DNA of 64,000 nt from Mycobacterium sp. 050128. Its GTDB lineage: Bacteria; Actinomycetota; Actinomycetes; Mycobacteriales; Mycobacteriaceae. Positions 1 to 8,382 of the stretch are shown here, one piece after another. The notes under the pieces are model-generated. The model was not told where the DNA came from. It saw nothing but the letters and a program-made list of their open reading frames with translations, and did not search any database. The translations under genes were made by a program, and so were the position numbers. The stretch lies in assembly GCF_036409155.1 (NCBI RefSeq), contig NZ_JAZGLW010000001.1, positions 1,674,001-1,738,000 of the forward strand. Reading direction: 5' to 3'. Position 1 is the first letter of the stretch; the number at the start of each line of letters is the position of its first letter.

Positions 1-475
1 GTGGGAGGACGCCCGGCGCGGGATCGTTCCGGCCGACCCGACGGTCGTGTTGCAGATCCCCTCGCAGAACGATCCGGACCTGGCGCCCGACGGCAAGCAT
101 GCCGCGTCGGCATTCGCGCTGTTCTTCCCCATCGAGGGCGACGTGGATTACGGGCAGGCGAAGGTCGAGATGGGTCAGCGGGTGATCGACAAGATCACCC
201 GGCTGGCACCGAATTTCGAACGCAGCATCATCCGGCACACCACCTTCACGCCCAAGCACATGGGGGTGATGTTCGGCGCCCCCGGCGGCGACTACTGCCA
301 CGGGCTGTTGAACGCGAACCAGATCGGTCCGAACCGGCCGGGTCCGAGAGGCTTTCTCGGCCAACCGATCCCGATCAAGGGACTGTACCTGGGCAGTGCG
401 GGTTGTCACGGCGGACCCGGGATCACCTTCACCCCTGGTTACAACGCCGCGCATGCGGCGCTGGAAGACCGCTAG
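1..475 (+). CDS. FAD-dependent oxidoreductase, C-terminal part (phytoene-desaturase-like)
   Basis: The frame is open from the window edge (codons begin at base 2) and ends in TAG at 473-475, so only about the last 157 residues are present. The stretch GLYLGSAGCHGGPGITFTPG near the end is the kind of C-terminal glycine-rich FAD/substrate segment seen in CrtI/phytoene-desaturase-like amine-oxidase-fold proteins. MGVMFGAPGGDYCHG upstream fits the same family. The best guess is an Rv3829c-type dehydrogenase, but the substrate cannot be told from this part. It converges on the next gene with a 4-base overlap of the two 3' ends. Confidence 0.7.
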   Translation, partial: WEDARRGIVPADPTVVLQIPSQNDPDLAPDGKHAASAFALFFPIEGDVDYGQAKVEMGQRVIDKITRLAPNFERSIIRHTTFTPKHMGVMFGAPGGDYCHGLLNANQIGPNRPGPRGFLGQPIPIKGLYLGSAGCHGGPGITFTPGYNAAHAALEDR

Positions 476-804
476 CCGAGCCGGGCCAGCAACTCGTCGA
501 GCAGGGCGATGAATTCGTCCGGCCGCGCCGGTGTGAACGCGGGATTCGGCCGGGCGCCCGGAATGTCCAGGGTGATCAGCGTCGACCGGAGTGGTCGTTG
601 TACGTCCAGCGGCAGCCAATAGCGCGGGTCGGTACCGCCCCACAGGGTGAACCGCGCCGTGAACCAACCCAGCGGTTGGGATTTGTATCCGCGGATCGCG
701 CCCAGTGCGATGATCTTCGACGTACCGTCAGGAAAGTGGTAGCGCCGCAACGTAATCGCAGCGCGGTCCAGCTGCACCAGGCCGTCGTCGTAGGTATCGG
801 TCAT
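472..804 (-). CDS. Conserved small protein, Rv3819-like
   Basis: A 110-residue protein starting MTDTYDDGLVQLDRAAI. This start was chosen because its ATG overlaps the stop of the upstream Rv3818-like gene (ATGA), which suggests translational coupling; the frame is open further upstream. The size and position beside the Rv3818 homologue match Rv3819 (about 111 aa). There is no signal peptide or membrane segment. Alternating beta-type stretches (TLRRYHF, SKIIALGAIRGY) and a C-terminal helix (EFIALLDELLARL) resemble a PH-like fold, which is only an impression. Function is unknown; coupling suggests it works with the metal-dependent enzyme upstream. Confidence 0.75.
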   Translation of the reverse strand: MTDTYDDGLVQLDRAAITLRRYHFPDGTSKIIALGAIRGYKSQPLGWFTARFTLWGGTDPRYWLPLDVQRPLRSTLITLDIPGARPNPAFTPARPDEFIALLDELLARLG

Positions 805-2351
805 ACCCGGCGGCTCCGCAGCTCGTGACCGCGGGTGGTCAGGCAGCGGCCGTTGTCGAGCCGCCACTGCCAGCCATGCAGATTACAGGTGAGCGTGTCG
901 CCCTCGACCACACCGAATTTCGACAGGTCGGCCTTGAGGTGGGGGCAGCGGCGCTGAATCTCCCAGCCGTCCATAGTGATCGACGCGGAGTCGTCATGCG
1001 TTTCGGCGAACCAGCCGTCGGCGTAGGCGATGCGTTCGTCGGTCAGGCACTTGAAGAAGGTGTACAGGTATTCGTTGTAGCCGCCGACCCGCCACGCCTG
1101 GAAACGCGTGGACAAGAAGATGGTGTTGACCCAGTCCGGTTCCCGATCGCGCAATACGGTCCGCACCAACTCGGGGGCGATCGCAAAGCCATAGCGGATC
1201 CTCTCATGCGCAATGCGTTCGCGGACAATCCGTTTCGGGAAGTCGAGGATCACCGTCTCGGGGCCGATCACCAGCTCGACCGGGTAGCCGATGCCGTCGC
1301 AGATTTCGTCGCTTTGCAGCATGATCGGCTCGAACAACGCGCGCAGCGGTTCCAGCAGCGACTCGCCGGCCGCGGGTGCCCAGCCGGCCCGCTCGGCGGC
1401 CAATACCGGGGCCATCCGTTCGGCGTAGTCGGCGATGTACGCCGCCTTGCCGGTGGTGAAGATGGCCTCGACGTCGTCGTCGGGCAGCGGGTGATGTAGC
1501 GAAATCAGGGAACTACCAGAGAAATCCGCTACCGACCCGGGAATCATCAGCAGGCCGCGATCGTGCCCGTGGCGGCGCATCTGGTCCAGGAACACCAGTT
1601 GGTCCGGGAAGATGTTGGCCGGATCGCCGTGGTCGTCGTTGAGGTGACGCAACTCGGGGTCCAAAAAGCACGGCGGTCCCGCGGACGGCACCACCCAGGT
1701 CGCATCCACCTGCGCGATGTACTGGCGGGCGCGATCCATTTGGCGCTGCCGCTTCTGGATCCCGAACGACTCCTTGGCCCGGGCCGGCATGTCGTAGACC
1801 ATCGGATACCAGATCGCCCCGGAGTACTGCAGCAGGTGGACGTCGATATGCCCGAACTCGGTCGCCAGCATGTCCAAATCGACCGGCCGGGCGTCGTTCA
1901 TGTTGAAAACCGTTGTCTCGCCGTCGGAGACGACGAGGGCCGAGTCGCCGATCGGGCCGTCGGCGGGTGCCCGCAGCGCGACGACCATGATGTCCAGGTC
2001 GCCCTTGGGTCCGCTGACGTGGTGCTTGACGGAGTCGCCGGTCTCGAAGAAGCGGTGAAAGCCTATTTCCTGCAGTTCATTTCGCAGATCCGGGACGGGG
2101 AAGTCGGGCAGCAGCACCACCGCGTCCTTGTTGACGTGATCGCGCAGGAGGTTCGCGTCGAAGTGGTCCTTGTGCAGGTGTGAGACATACAGGTAGTCGC
2201 AGTCGCCGAGGGTGTCCCAGTCCAGTGCGGTGTTGTCCGGGAACGGGAACCACGACGCGAAGTAGGCCGGATTGACCCAGGGATCGCACAGAATGCTGCC
2301 TGCCCGGGTCTGGATCAGAAATCCGGCGTGGCCGACGCTCGTGACCTGCAC
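801..2351 (-). CDS. Metallo-beta-lactamase-fold plus Rieske [2Fe-2S] protein, Rv3818-like
   Basis: 516 residues from a GTG start (MQVTSVGHAGF), the same length as Rv3818 as I recall it. The N-terminal half has a metallo-beta-lactamase-type metal motif, SHLHKDHFD at about residue 58. The C-terminal part has a Rieske pair, CPH near residue 475 and CNLHGW near 495, giving the CxH...CxxH ligands of a [2Fe-2S] cluster. This domain combination recalls CMP-N-acetylneuraminate hydroxylase-type enzymes and suggests an oxygenase on an unknown substrate. No signal peptide, so probably cytosolic. It is the first gene of a two-gene unit with the Rv3819-like protein. Confidence 0.85.
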   Translation of the reverse strand: MQVTSVGHAGFLIQTRAGSILCDPWVNPAYFASWFPFPDNTALDWDTLGDCDYLYVSHLHKDHFDANLLRDHVNKDAVVLLPDFPVPDLRNELQEIGFHRFFETGDSVKHHVSGPKGDLDIMVVALRAPADGPIGDSALVVSDGETTVFNMNDARPVDLDMLATEFGHIDVHLLQYSGAIWYPMVYDMPARAKESFGIQKRQRQMDRARQYIAQVDATWVVPSAGPPCFLDPELRHLNDDHGDPANIFPDQLVFLDQMRRHGHDRGLLMIPGSVADFSGSSLISLHHPLPDDDVEAIFTTGKAAYIADYAERMAPVLAAERAGWAPAAGESLLEPLRALFEPIMLQSDEICDGIGYPVELVIGPETVILDFPKRIVRERIAHERIRYGFAIAPELVRTVLRDREPDWVNTIFLSTRFQAWRVGGYNEYLYTFFKCLTDERIAYADGWFAETHDDSASITMDGWEIQRRCPHLKADLSKFGVVEGDTLTCNLHGWQWRLDNGRCLTTRGHELRSRRV

Positions 2352-2418
2352 AAATGCCTTTCGAATGGTTCTGTCGAATCGCTTCGAGCTTAGCGTGAGG
2401 TGCGGTCGGCGGTTGGTT

Positions 2419-3144
2419 CTAGGCCTGCCACAGGCGGCGGTAGTAGTCGATGCGCGCCGGGTCGGGTTGCACGCCGTAGGCGGCGAAGAACTCGGGTTCC
2501 CAATTCCGGCCGGGATAGTTCCACCCCAGCGAGAGTGTGGCGACCGCCAGATCGGCCCATCGATCGGCCACCCCGAGATCGCCGAAGTCGACGTGTCCGC
2601 AACAACGGCCGTCGTCGTCGATCAGGGTGTTCGGTGCGCACGCGTCACCGTGGCAGACCACCATCCGGTCGACCGGCGGCGGCTCGCCGACGCGGTCCCG
2701 GGTCGTCGGGGGCAGCGCGTCCAGCCGGGCGGCCACCGACCATTCGAAAGGACATGTGGCCGTCGGCAATCCGTCGTGTAGTTCGCGCAGTCCGGCACCG
2801 ATCGCGCGCACCGCCAGCTGTGGGGCCGCCAGCCACCGTGGGTGCACCGCGGACCGGCCCGCCAGCCCGCGGGTGTGCAGCCAGGCGCGGTCGCCGGCGA
2901 CCCCGAATCCGAGCACCTGCGGCACCGCCACGTACCGGGCCGCCCAGCGCAGCCGCCGCGCTTCGGCGGCGAAGTCGGTGTCGCGCGGGTTAGCTGTCTT
3001 GACGAACTCCGGGCCGGTGCCGCCCCGGCCGAGCCGGAAGGTCACCCCGGCTTCCTCGTTGACCCAGACCGCGCGCACGGGCCGGCCGTCGGCGAGGCGG
3101 TCGACGATCGCGGGCACCGGCGGCGGCGCCGAAGGAAAGCTCAT
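2419..3144 (-). CDS. Aminoglycoside phosphotransferase-family kinase, Rv3817-like
   Basis: 241 residues. Kinase-like hallmarks are CHGDACAPNTL at about residue 164 (the HGDxxxxN catalytic loop) and GHVDFGDLGVADRWADLA at about 184 (the metal-binding Asp and family tail motif), as in APH(3')-type small-molecule kinases. The N-terminal lobe has an ordinary nucleotide-binding beta pattern with FVKTA as the likely Lys strand. The natural substrate of the mycobacterial chromosomal homologue is not known, and resistance should not be inferred. It is divergent from the acyltransferase cluster, with about 60 bp between starts. Confidence 0.82.
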   Translation of the reverse strand: MSFPSAPPPVPAIVDRLADGRPVRAVWVNEEAGVTFRLGRGGTGPEFVKTANPRDTDFAAEARRLRWAARYVAVPQVLGFGVAGDRAWLHTRGLAGRSAVHPRWLAAPQLAVRAIGAGLRELHDGLPTATCPFEWSVAARLDALPPTTRDRVGEPPPVDRMVVCHGDACAPNTLIDDDGRCCGHVDFGDLGVADRWADLAVATLSLGWNYPGRNWEPEFFAAYGVQPDPARIDYYRRLWQA

Positions 3145-3204
3145 GCGTCACCTCTTTTCACCACTTCAGGCGGCTCACAGTCGGGAGCACTAGGCTGACG
3201 AGCT

Positions 3205-3972
3205 GTGGAACCGGTATACGGGACTGTTATTCAGCTTGCTCGCCTGGTCTGGCGTCTCCAGGGCCTGAAGATCACTGTCTCCGGCGTCGAGAACCTACCG
3301 ACTAGTGGCGGCGCGGTCATCGCGATCAACCACACCGGTTACCTCGACTTCACGTTCGCTGGGCTCCCGGCGTATGAGCAGGGCCTCGGCCGCAAAGTGC
3401 GGTTCATGGCCAAGCAAGAGGTGTTCGACGACAAGATCACCGGCCCCATCATGCGCAGCCTGCGGCACATCCCGGTGGATCGGCAGGACGGGGCGGCGTC
3501 CTACGAGGCGGCCGTCCGCAATCTCAAGGACGGCGAACTGGTCGGCGTCTACCCCGAAGCGACGATCAGCCGCAGTTTCGAGATCAAGGAATGCAAGAGC
3601 GGTGCCGCGCGGATGGCCGTGGAGGCCGGAGTGCCGATCGTTCCGCACATCGTCTGGGGCGCGCAGCGAATCTGGACCAAGGGCCACCCGAAGAAGCTCG
3701 CTCGCCCGAAGGTGCCGATCACGGTGCTGGTGGGTGAGCCGATCGAACCGACACTGGGTGTGCCGGAACTGCGGGGGCTGCTGCGCTCGCGGATGCAGCA
3801 CTTGCTGGAACGGGCGCAGGAGCAGTACGGCCCACACCCGGCCGGTGAGTTCTGGGTGCCGCACCGGTTGGGCGGCGGCGCCCCATCCTTGGCGGAAGCC
3901 GCTCGGATGGACGCCGAGGAGGCGGCCGCGCGGGCAGCACGGCGGGCTCAAGCCGCGGGGGCGCCGGAGTAG
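3205..3972 (+). CDS. PlsC-type acyltransferase 1, Rv3816c-like
   Basis: 255 residues from a GTG start (MEPVYGTVIQLARL). The acyltransferase motif I is NHTGYLDF at about residue 42 (H-x4-D) and motif III is YPEATISRSF at about 118. Both are typical of lysophospholipid/glycerol-phosphate acyltransferases that move acyl groups from acyl-CoA or acyl-ACP to a lipid hydroxyl at the inner membrane face. The C-terminus is Ala/Arg-rich and low complexity. It is the first of three tandem paralogues separated by 6 and 21 bp, clearly one operon. The exact acceptor is unknown. Confidence 0.87.
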   Translation: MEPVYGTVIQLARLVWRLQGLKITVSGVENLPTSGGAVIAINHTGYLDFTFAGLPAYEQGLGRKVRFMAKQEVFDDKITGPIMRSLRHIPVDRQDGAASYEAAVRNLKDGELVGVYPEATISRSFEIKECKSGAARMAVEAGVPIVPHIVWGAQRIWTKGHPKKLARPKVPITVLVGEPIEPTLGVPELRGLLRSRMQHLLERAQEQYGPHPAGEFWVPHRLGGGAPSLAEAARMDAEEAAARAARRAQAAGAPE

Positions 3973-3978
3973 CCGCCG

Positions 3979-4728
3979 ATGGTGGAGCCGACCTATCGCA
4001 CGTTGGAGATCCTGTCCCAGCTGGGAGTCTTCGCCTCGGGCACCAGGATCAGCTACCGCGGGATCGAGAACATCCCCGGTCGCGGGGGTGCGGTGGTGGC
4101 CATCAACCACACCAGCTACGTCGATTGGCTGCCGGCCGGGCTGGCCATGCGGCGGCGCCGCCGCCGGCTGCGGTTCATGATCAAGGCCGAGATGCAGCAG
4201 GTGAAGGTGGTCAACTTCCTGATCAAGCGCACCGGAACCATTCCCGTGGACCGCAACGCCGGGTCGGGTGCGTACGCGGTGGCCGTGCAGCGGCTTCGGG
4301 AGGGGGAGCTGGTCGGGGTGTACCCGGAGGCCACCATCAGCCGCAGTTTCGAGCTCAAAGAGTTCAAGACGGGGGCGGCCCGGATGGCCCGCGAAGCCGA
4401 CGTGCCGATCGTGCCCGTCGTCGTCTGGGGTGCGCACCGGATCTGGACCAAGGACCATCCCCGCAGCATCGGCCGCCACAACGTGCCGATCACCGTGCAG
4501 ATCGGACCGCAGCTGCGCGCCGACGGCGACATCGCCCAGACCGACAACGCGCTGCGGGAGGCCATGACCAAGCTGCTCTACGAGGCGCAGCAGCAGTACC
4601 CGCACCCGGCCGGGGAATTCTGGGTCCCGCACCGGCTGGGCGGAGGGGCGCCGACAATGGCCGCGGCGGCGCAGATCGAGGCTGACGAGGCCGCGGCGCG
4701 CGCGGCGAACCGCATGCCGCGCCAGTAG
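3979..4728 (+). CDS. PlsC-type acyltransferase 2, Rv3815c-like
   Basis: 249 residues starting MVEPTYRTLEIL, 6 bp after the previous gene. Motif I is NHTSYVDW (H-x4-D) and motif III is YPEATISRSFELKEFKTG. The C-terminal block HPAGEFWVPHRLGGGAP is almost the same as in its two neighbours, so the three genes arose by tandem duplication. It is probably membrane-associated through amphipathic segments; no clear transmembrane helix is visible. Predicted acyl-CoA-dependent acyltransfer to a lysophospholipid or related lipid. Confidence 0.87.
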   Translation: MVEPTYRTLEILSQLGVFASGTRISYRGIENIPGRGGAVVAINHTSYVDWLPAGLAMRRRRRRLRFMIKAEMQQVKVVNFLIKRTGTIPVDRNAGSGAYAVAVQRLREGELVGVYPEATISRSFELKEFKTGAARMAREADVPIVPVVVWGAHRIWTKDHPRSIGRHNVPITVQIGPQLRADGDIAQTDNALREAMTKLLYEAQQQYPHPAGEFWVPHRLGGGAPTMAAAAQIEADEAAARAANRMPRQ

Positions 4729-4749
4729 CCTTACGGCTGAGGAGACGAC

Positions 4750-5535
4750 ATGGCAGAGGGGTTTTACCGGTTCGGGGAATTAGTCGTTCCCCCGCTGGTC
4801 GCGATGAACGGGACCAAGTTCACGTTCCACGGGCTGGAGAACATTCCGCAACGCGGCCCGGCGCTGATCGCGCAGAACCACACCAGCTACCTGGACTGGC
4901 TCCCGTCGCTGTTCGCCGCGCGGGAACGGGGCCGACGGATGTATTTCATGATCAAGGCCGAGATGGCCGACGTGAAGGCCGTCGACTACGTGATCAAGCA
5001 CGCCAGGCTCATTCCGGTGGACCGCCGCAACGGTCACGACGCCTTCGCGACGGCGGTGCAGCGACTGCGGGCGGGCGAACTGATCGGGATGCACCCCGAG
5101 GCCACCATCAGCCGCAGTTTCGAACTCCGGGAATTCAAGTCCGGTGCCGCGCGGATGGCGTTGGACGCACAGGTGCCGATTGTTCCGCTGATTGTCTGGG
5201 GCGCACACCGGATTTGGCCAAAGGATCATCCAAAGAAGGTGTTCCGCAACAAGATTCCGATCACGGTGTCCGCCGGGCGGCCGATTGCTCCGCACGGTTC
5301 CGTCGAGCAACTCAACGCGACACTGCGCCGGGCGATGAACGAGCTGCTCTACCGGGTGCAGGAGGAGTATCCGCATCCGCAGGGCGAGTTCTGGGTGCCG
5401 CGGCGCCTCGGCGGCAGCGCGCCGAACCGCGACGACTCCCAGCAGATCCGGCTGGTCGAATTGCAGCAGCGGGCCCTGAAGTACGGGACCGACGGAGTCA
5501 CCCGGCCGGGGGACAAGCAAAGCGGACGGCATTGA
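4750..5535 (+). CDS. PlsC-type acyltransferase 3, Rv3814c-like
   Basis: 261 residues starting MAEGFYRFGELVV, with GGAGACGAC just upstream of the ATG as a plausible ribosome site. Motif I is NHTSYLDW at about residue 44. Motif III reads HPEATISRSFELREF, with His in place of the Tyr seen in the two upstream copies. The length equals that recalled for Rv3814c (261 aa). It is the third gene of the tandem array, followed after 55 bp by the HAD phosphatase gene. The acyl acceptor is unknown. Confidence 0.87.
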   Translation: MAEGFYRFGELVVPPLVAMNGTKFTFHGLENIPQRGPALIAQNHTSYLDWLPSLFAARERGRRMYFMIKAEMADVKAVDYVIKHARLIPVDRRNGHDAFATAVQRLRAGELIGMHPEATISRSFELREFKSGAARMALDAQVPIVPLIVWGAHRIWPKDHPKKVFRNKIPITVSAGRPIAPHGSVEQLNATLRRAMNELLYRVQEEYPHPQGEFWVPRRLGGSAPNRDDSQQIRLVELQQRALKYGTDGVTRPGDKQSGRH

Positions 5536-5590
5536 CGAGGGCGGGGTTCGCCGTCGGGCTGGACGGGCGGATCGCCTGAGTGACGGCTCA

Positions 5591-6418
5591 ATGACGGCGC
5601 CGACTTCGCGGCCGGCGCTTATCGCCTGCGATGTCGACGGCACCCTGTTCGACGACGACGAAACCATCACTCCGCGTACCCGTGCGGCGGTGCGCGCCGC
5701 CGTCGACGCCGGCGCCGAATTCATAGTGGCAACCGGTCGCCCGCCGCGCTGGATCCGTCCCATCGTCGACGAGCTGGGCTTCGCGCCGATGGCCGTGTGC
5801 GCCAACGGCGCCGTCATCTACGACCCGGCCACCGACCGGGTGGTGTCGACGCGCACGTTGCCCGTCGACACGCTGGCCGAACTGGTCGAGCTCGCGACCC
5901 GCGTCATTCCGGGGGCCGGCCTGGCGGTGGAGCGGATCGGCCGCAGCGCCCACGACACGGCGACCCCGCAGTTCGTCAGCTCGCCGGGCTATGAGCACGC
6001 GTGGCTGAATCCGGACAACACCGAGGTGTCGATCGAAGACCTGCTCAGCGCGCCGGCCATCAAACTGTTGATTCGCAAGGCCGGTGCCCGCAGCGCGGAC
6101 ATGGCCGCCGAGCTGGCCAAGCACGTCGGCGTCGAGGGCGACATCACCTACTCGACCAATAACGGACTGGTGGAGGTGGTGCCGCTCGGAATCAGCAAGG
6201 CCACCGGCATCGAGGAGGTCGCCAGGCCGCTGGAGATCGTCAGCGCCGAGGTGGTGGCCTTCGGGGACATGCCCAACGACCTGCCGATGCTGCGGTGGGT
6301 CGGTCATGGCGTGGCCATGGGCAATGCCCATCCCGAGGTGCTTGCCGCCGCCAACGAGGTCACCGCGCGCAACAGCGACGACGGCGTGGGACGCGTGCTG
6401 GAACGGTGGTGGGGATAG
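5591..6418 (+). CDS. HAD-superfamily (Cof-type) hydrolase, Rv3813c-like
   Basis: 275 residues. The N-terminal DVDGTLFDDDE (about residues 14-24) is HAD motif I with the nucleophile and acid Asp. VATGRPPRW near 46 is motif II, and GDMPNDLPML near 222 is motif IV with the metal-binding acids. The long cap between motifs II and IV fits the Cof/SupH class of sugar- or nucleotide-phosphate phosphatases. It follows the acyltransferase operon on the same strand. The substrate is not assignable. Confidence 0.85.
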   Translation: MTAPTSRPALIACDVDGTLFDDDETITPRTRAAVRAAVDAGAEFIVATGRPPRWIRPIVDELGFAPMAVCANGAVIYDPATDRVVSTRTLPVDTLAELVELATRVIPGAGLAVERIGRSAHDTATPQFVSSPGYEHAWLNPDNTEVSIEDLLSAPAIKLLIRKAGARSADMAAELAKHVGVEGDITYSTNNGLVEVVPLGISKATGIEEVARPLEIVSAEVVAFGDMPNDLPMLRWVGHGVAMGNAHPEVLAAANEVTARNSDDGVGRVLERWWG

Positions 6419-6518
6419 CCCGGCCGCGCCGGTGCTGATCGCTGCCGAAGCCGTAGCAAATGTGGCAGACTGCCCGCGTGCCCGCCTTCCGGCCCGTTGT
6501 CCCTCGTCAGGTGTTGTA

Positions 6519-7187
6519 GTGGGGTCGCACGTCGAGCCGCCGAAGGGCGGCGAGCCCACCGACGACAAAGCCGACAACGCGGACGACAAGGCCGGCGATC
6601 AGCCGGAGCCGGAGAAACCCACCGGCAGCGACGTCGGGCAACCCGCCGACGACGACGAGTCCGGACGATTCCCGTCCGGCGGCAGCATGGAGTTCCAGGA
6701 CGCGGCGACGACGAAGCCACGGCCGCCCTCGCCCGCCGAATTGCGGGCGCGCAAGAAGTACGAACAAAAGCAGAAGGAGCTGGAAGAGGCTCGGCAGGCC
6801 GCCGAAGAGAAGCGGCGCCACCAGAAGCGCGTGTTGATGGGCGCCGCGGCCGCCGTCGGCGTGGTGGGCCTGGTGGCCGGCCTCGGGTATTGGATGCTGT
6901 CGGAGCCGACCGTCACCGCGCAGTGCGTCCAGGAAGATCCGAGCGGTCAGCCGGTGATCGTGCCGGACAGCTACTGCACCGGTCATACCGAGGGACTCAA
7001 CGGCTTCTTCTACTACGGCGGGCACCAATACCACTACTACTACGGCAGTTCGGGCTCGGTGGGTTCGCGACCGAGCGGCGGGACGACGACCGCGCCCAAG
7101 GGCGCCAACATCACCACCAAGTCGGGGAGCAGCATTTCGCGCGGCGGCCTGGGCGGCTCGTCGCCCGGGAAGAGCAGCGGCTCGTGA
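6519..7187 (+). CDS. Single-pass membrane protein, YgiB/YjfM (DUF1190)-like, of the ATP-grasp cassette
   Basis: 222 residues from a proposed GTG at 6519; a GTG at 6462 is in the same frame and cannot be excluded. The N-terminal 90 residues are acidic and Pro-rich (KADNADDKAGDQPEPEKP), then a charged coiled coil (KKYEQKQKELEEARQAAEEK). One membrane helix follows near residue 115 (AVGVVGLVAGLGYWML). The outer part has two Cys (AQCVQEDP, DSYCTGH), a Tyr-rich patch (FFYYGGHQYHYYYG) and a Gly/Ser-rich tail. The paired Cys, aromatic patch and position before a YgiC-like gene match the E. coli ygiB-ygiC and yjfM-yjfC pairs. Its stop overlaps the next start (GTGA). Confidence 0.72.
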   Translation: MGSHVEPPKGGEPTDDKADNADDKAGDQPEPEKPTGSDVGQPADDDESGRFPSGGSMEFQDAATTKPRPPSPAELRARKKYEQKQKELEEARQAAEEKRRHQKRVLMGAAAAVGVVGLVAGLGYWMLSEPTVTAQCVQEDPSGQPVIVPDSYCTGHTEGLNGFFYYGGHQYHYYYGSSGSVGSRPSGGTTTAPKGANITTKSGSSISRGGLGGSSPGKSSGS

Positions 7188-8350
7188 GACGCGCCACGCA
7201 GCGACCGCGGCCGAACTGGCAGAAGATCGTCGAATCGCAAGGCCTGGTGTATGGGACGCCCGCGCGTGACGCCAGGGGGCGGGACCGCCCGTACTGGGAC
7301 GAATCGGTGTATTACGAGTTCGAGATGGACGAGATCCTGGCGCTGGAAGCCGATGTCGAACTGCTGCATTCGATGTGCCTGAACGCCGTCGAGCAGGTCG
7401 TGCTGATGGAGCGTTACGCGGAATTTGGTCTGCCGGAATGGAGTTGGCAACCGATTGCCGAGTCGTGGCGCCGGTCGGACCCACATGTGTACGGTCGCTT
7501 CGACTTACGCTACGACGGGCGACGGCCTGCGGTGCTGCTCGAGTACAACGCCGATACGCCGACGACGCTACTGGAAGCCGCTATCCTGCAATGGTATTGG
7601 CTCAAGGACTGCTTCCCCGACGACGACCAGTGGAACTCCTTGCACGAGCAGCTGGTCGACCGGTGGAAGCTGCTGCGCGATCTGCTGCCCAACGACGAGC
7701 TCCACCTGAGCTGGTCGGGGGTGGAGGCCACCGGCGAGGACCAGATCACGACCACCTACATGCAGGAAACGGCCGCGGAGGCGGGTTTTCAAACGGTCGG
7801 CCTGACGATTGAGGACATCGGCTGGGACTCCGCGCTGAAGCGCTTCGTCGACCTCGAAGAGTCACAGATCCACGCGGTCTTCAAGCTCTACCCCTGGGAG
7901 TGGGTGCTCGACGACGAGTTCGGCAAGCACGTGGTGTCCACCCTGCCGCAGACGGCGTGGATCGAACCGCTGTGGAAGACGCTGTTGTCCAACAAGGCGA
8001 TTCTCGGCATTTTGTGGGAGATGTATCCGGGCCACCCGAACCTGTTGCCCGCCTACATCGACGATCCGCACGAGTTGACCGAATACGTCCGCAAACCCAA
8101 GCTGGGGCGTGAAGGCGCGAACATCACCGTCGTCGGCGCCGGCCGCCAGACCGCGACGGGCGGTGTCTACGGCGAAGAGGGATACGTCTATCAGCTGTTG
8201 GACCCGCTACCCGAATTCGACGATATGCGGCCCGCGTTGGGCGCCTGGATCGTCGGCGATACAGCCGCCGGCCTCGGCATCCGCGAGACTGCGGGACTGA
8301 TCACCGACGACGGCGCGGCCTTTGTCCCACACCGGATCCCCCAGAAGTGA
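7184..8350 (+). CDS. ATP-grasp amidoligase, glutathionylspermidine synthase-like (YgiC/YjfC family)
   Basis: 388 residues from a GTG overlapping the previous stop (GTGA), about the length of E. coli YgiC/YjfC. Recognisable family stretches are LLEYNADTPTTLLEAA near residue 120, KLYPWEWVLDDEFGKH near 235, LPAYIDDP, and REGANITVVG near 310, where the ATP-grasp Lys and acids lie. No N-terminal CHAP amidase domain is present, so this is the stand-alone synthetase form. The family joins an amine to a carboxylate using ATP; in E. coli the relatives do not appear to be the true glutathionylspermidine synthetase. Mycobacteria use mycothiol rather than glutathione, so the substrate must differ. A decarboxylase-aminopropyltransferase gene nearby points to a polyamine. 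Confidence 0.82.
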   Translation: MRRATQRPRPNWQKIVESQGLVYGTPARDARGRDRPYWDESVYYEFEMDEILALEADVELLHSMCLNAVEQVVLMERYAEFGLPEWSWQPIAESWRRSDPHVYGRFDLRYDGRRPAVLLEYNADTPTTLLEAAILQWYWLKDCFPDDDQWNSLHEQLVDRWKLLRDLLPNDELHLSWSGVEATGEDQITTTYMQETAAEAGFQTVGLTIEDIGWDSALKRFVDLEESQIHAVFKLYPWEWVLDDEFGKHVVSTLPQTAWIEPLWKTLLSNKAILGILWEMYPGHPNLLPAYIDDPHELTEYVRKPKLGREGANITVVGAGRQTATGGVYGEEGYVYQLLDPLPEFDDMRPALGAWIVGDTAAGLGIRETAGLITDDGAAFVPHRIPQK

Positions 8351-8382
8351 ACGTCTGAGCAAGTGAACGGAGTTGATCGTCG

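Noticed and set aside
2419..3144. Aminoglycoside resistance gene
   Set aside because: The APH fold is present, but it is the chromosomal Rv3817-type gene conserved in mycobacteria with an unknown natural substrate. Sequence alone does not support resistance.
7184..8350. True glutathionylspermidine synthase
   Set aside because: The amidase domain is missing and mycobacteria do not make glutathione. It is called only as a family member with an unknown substrate.
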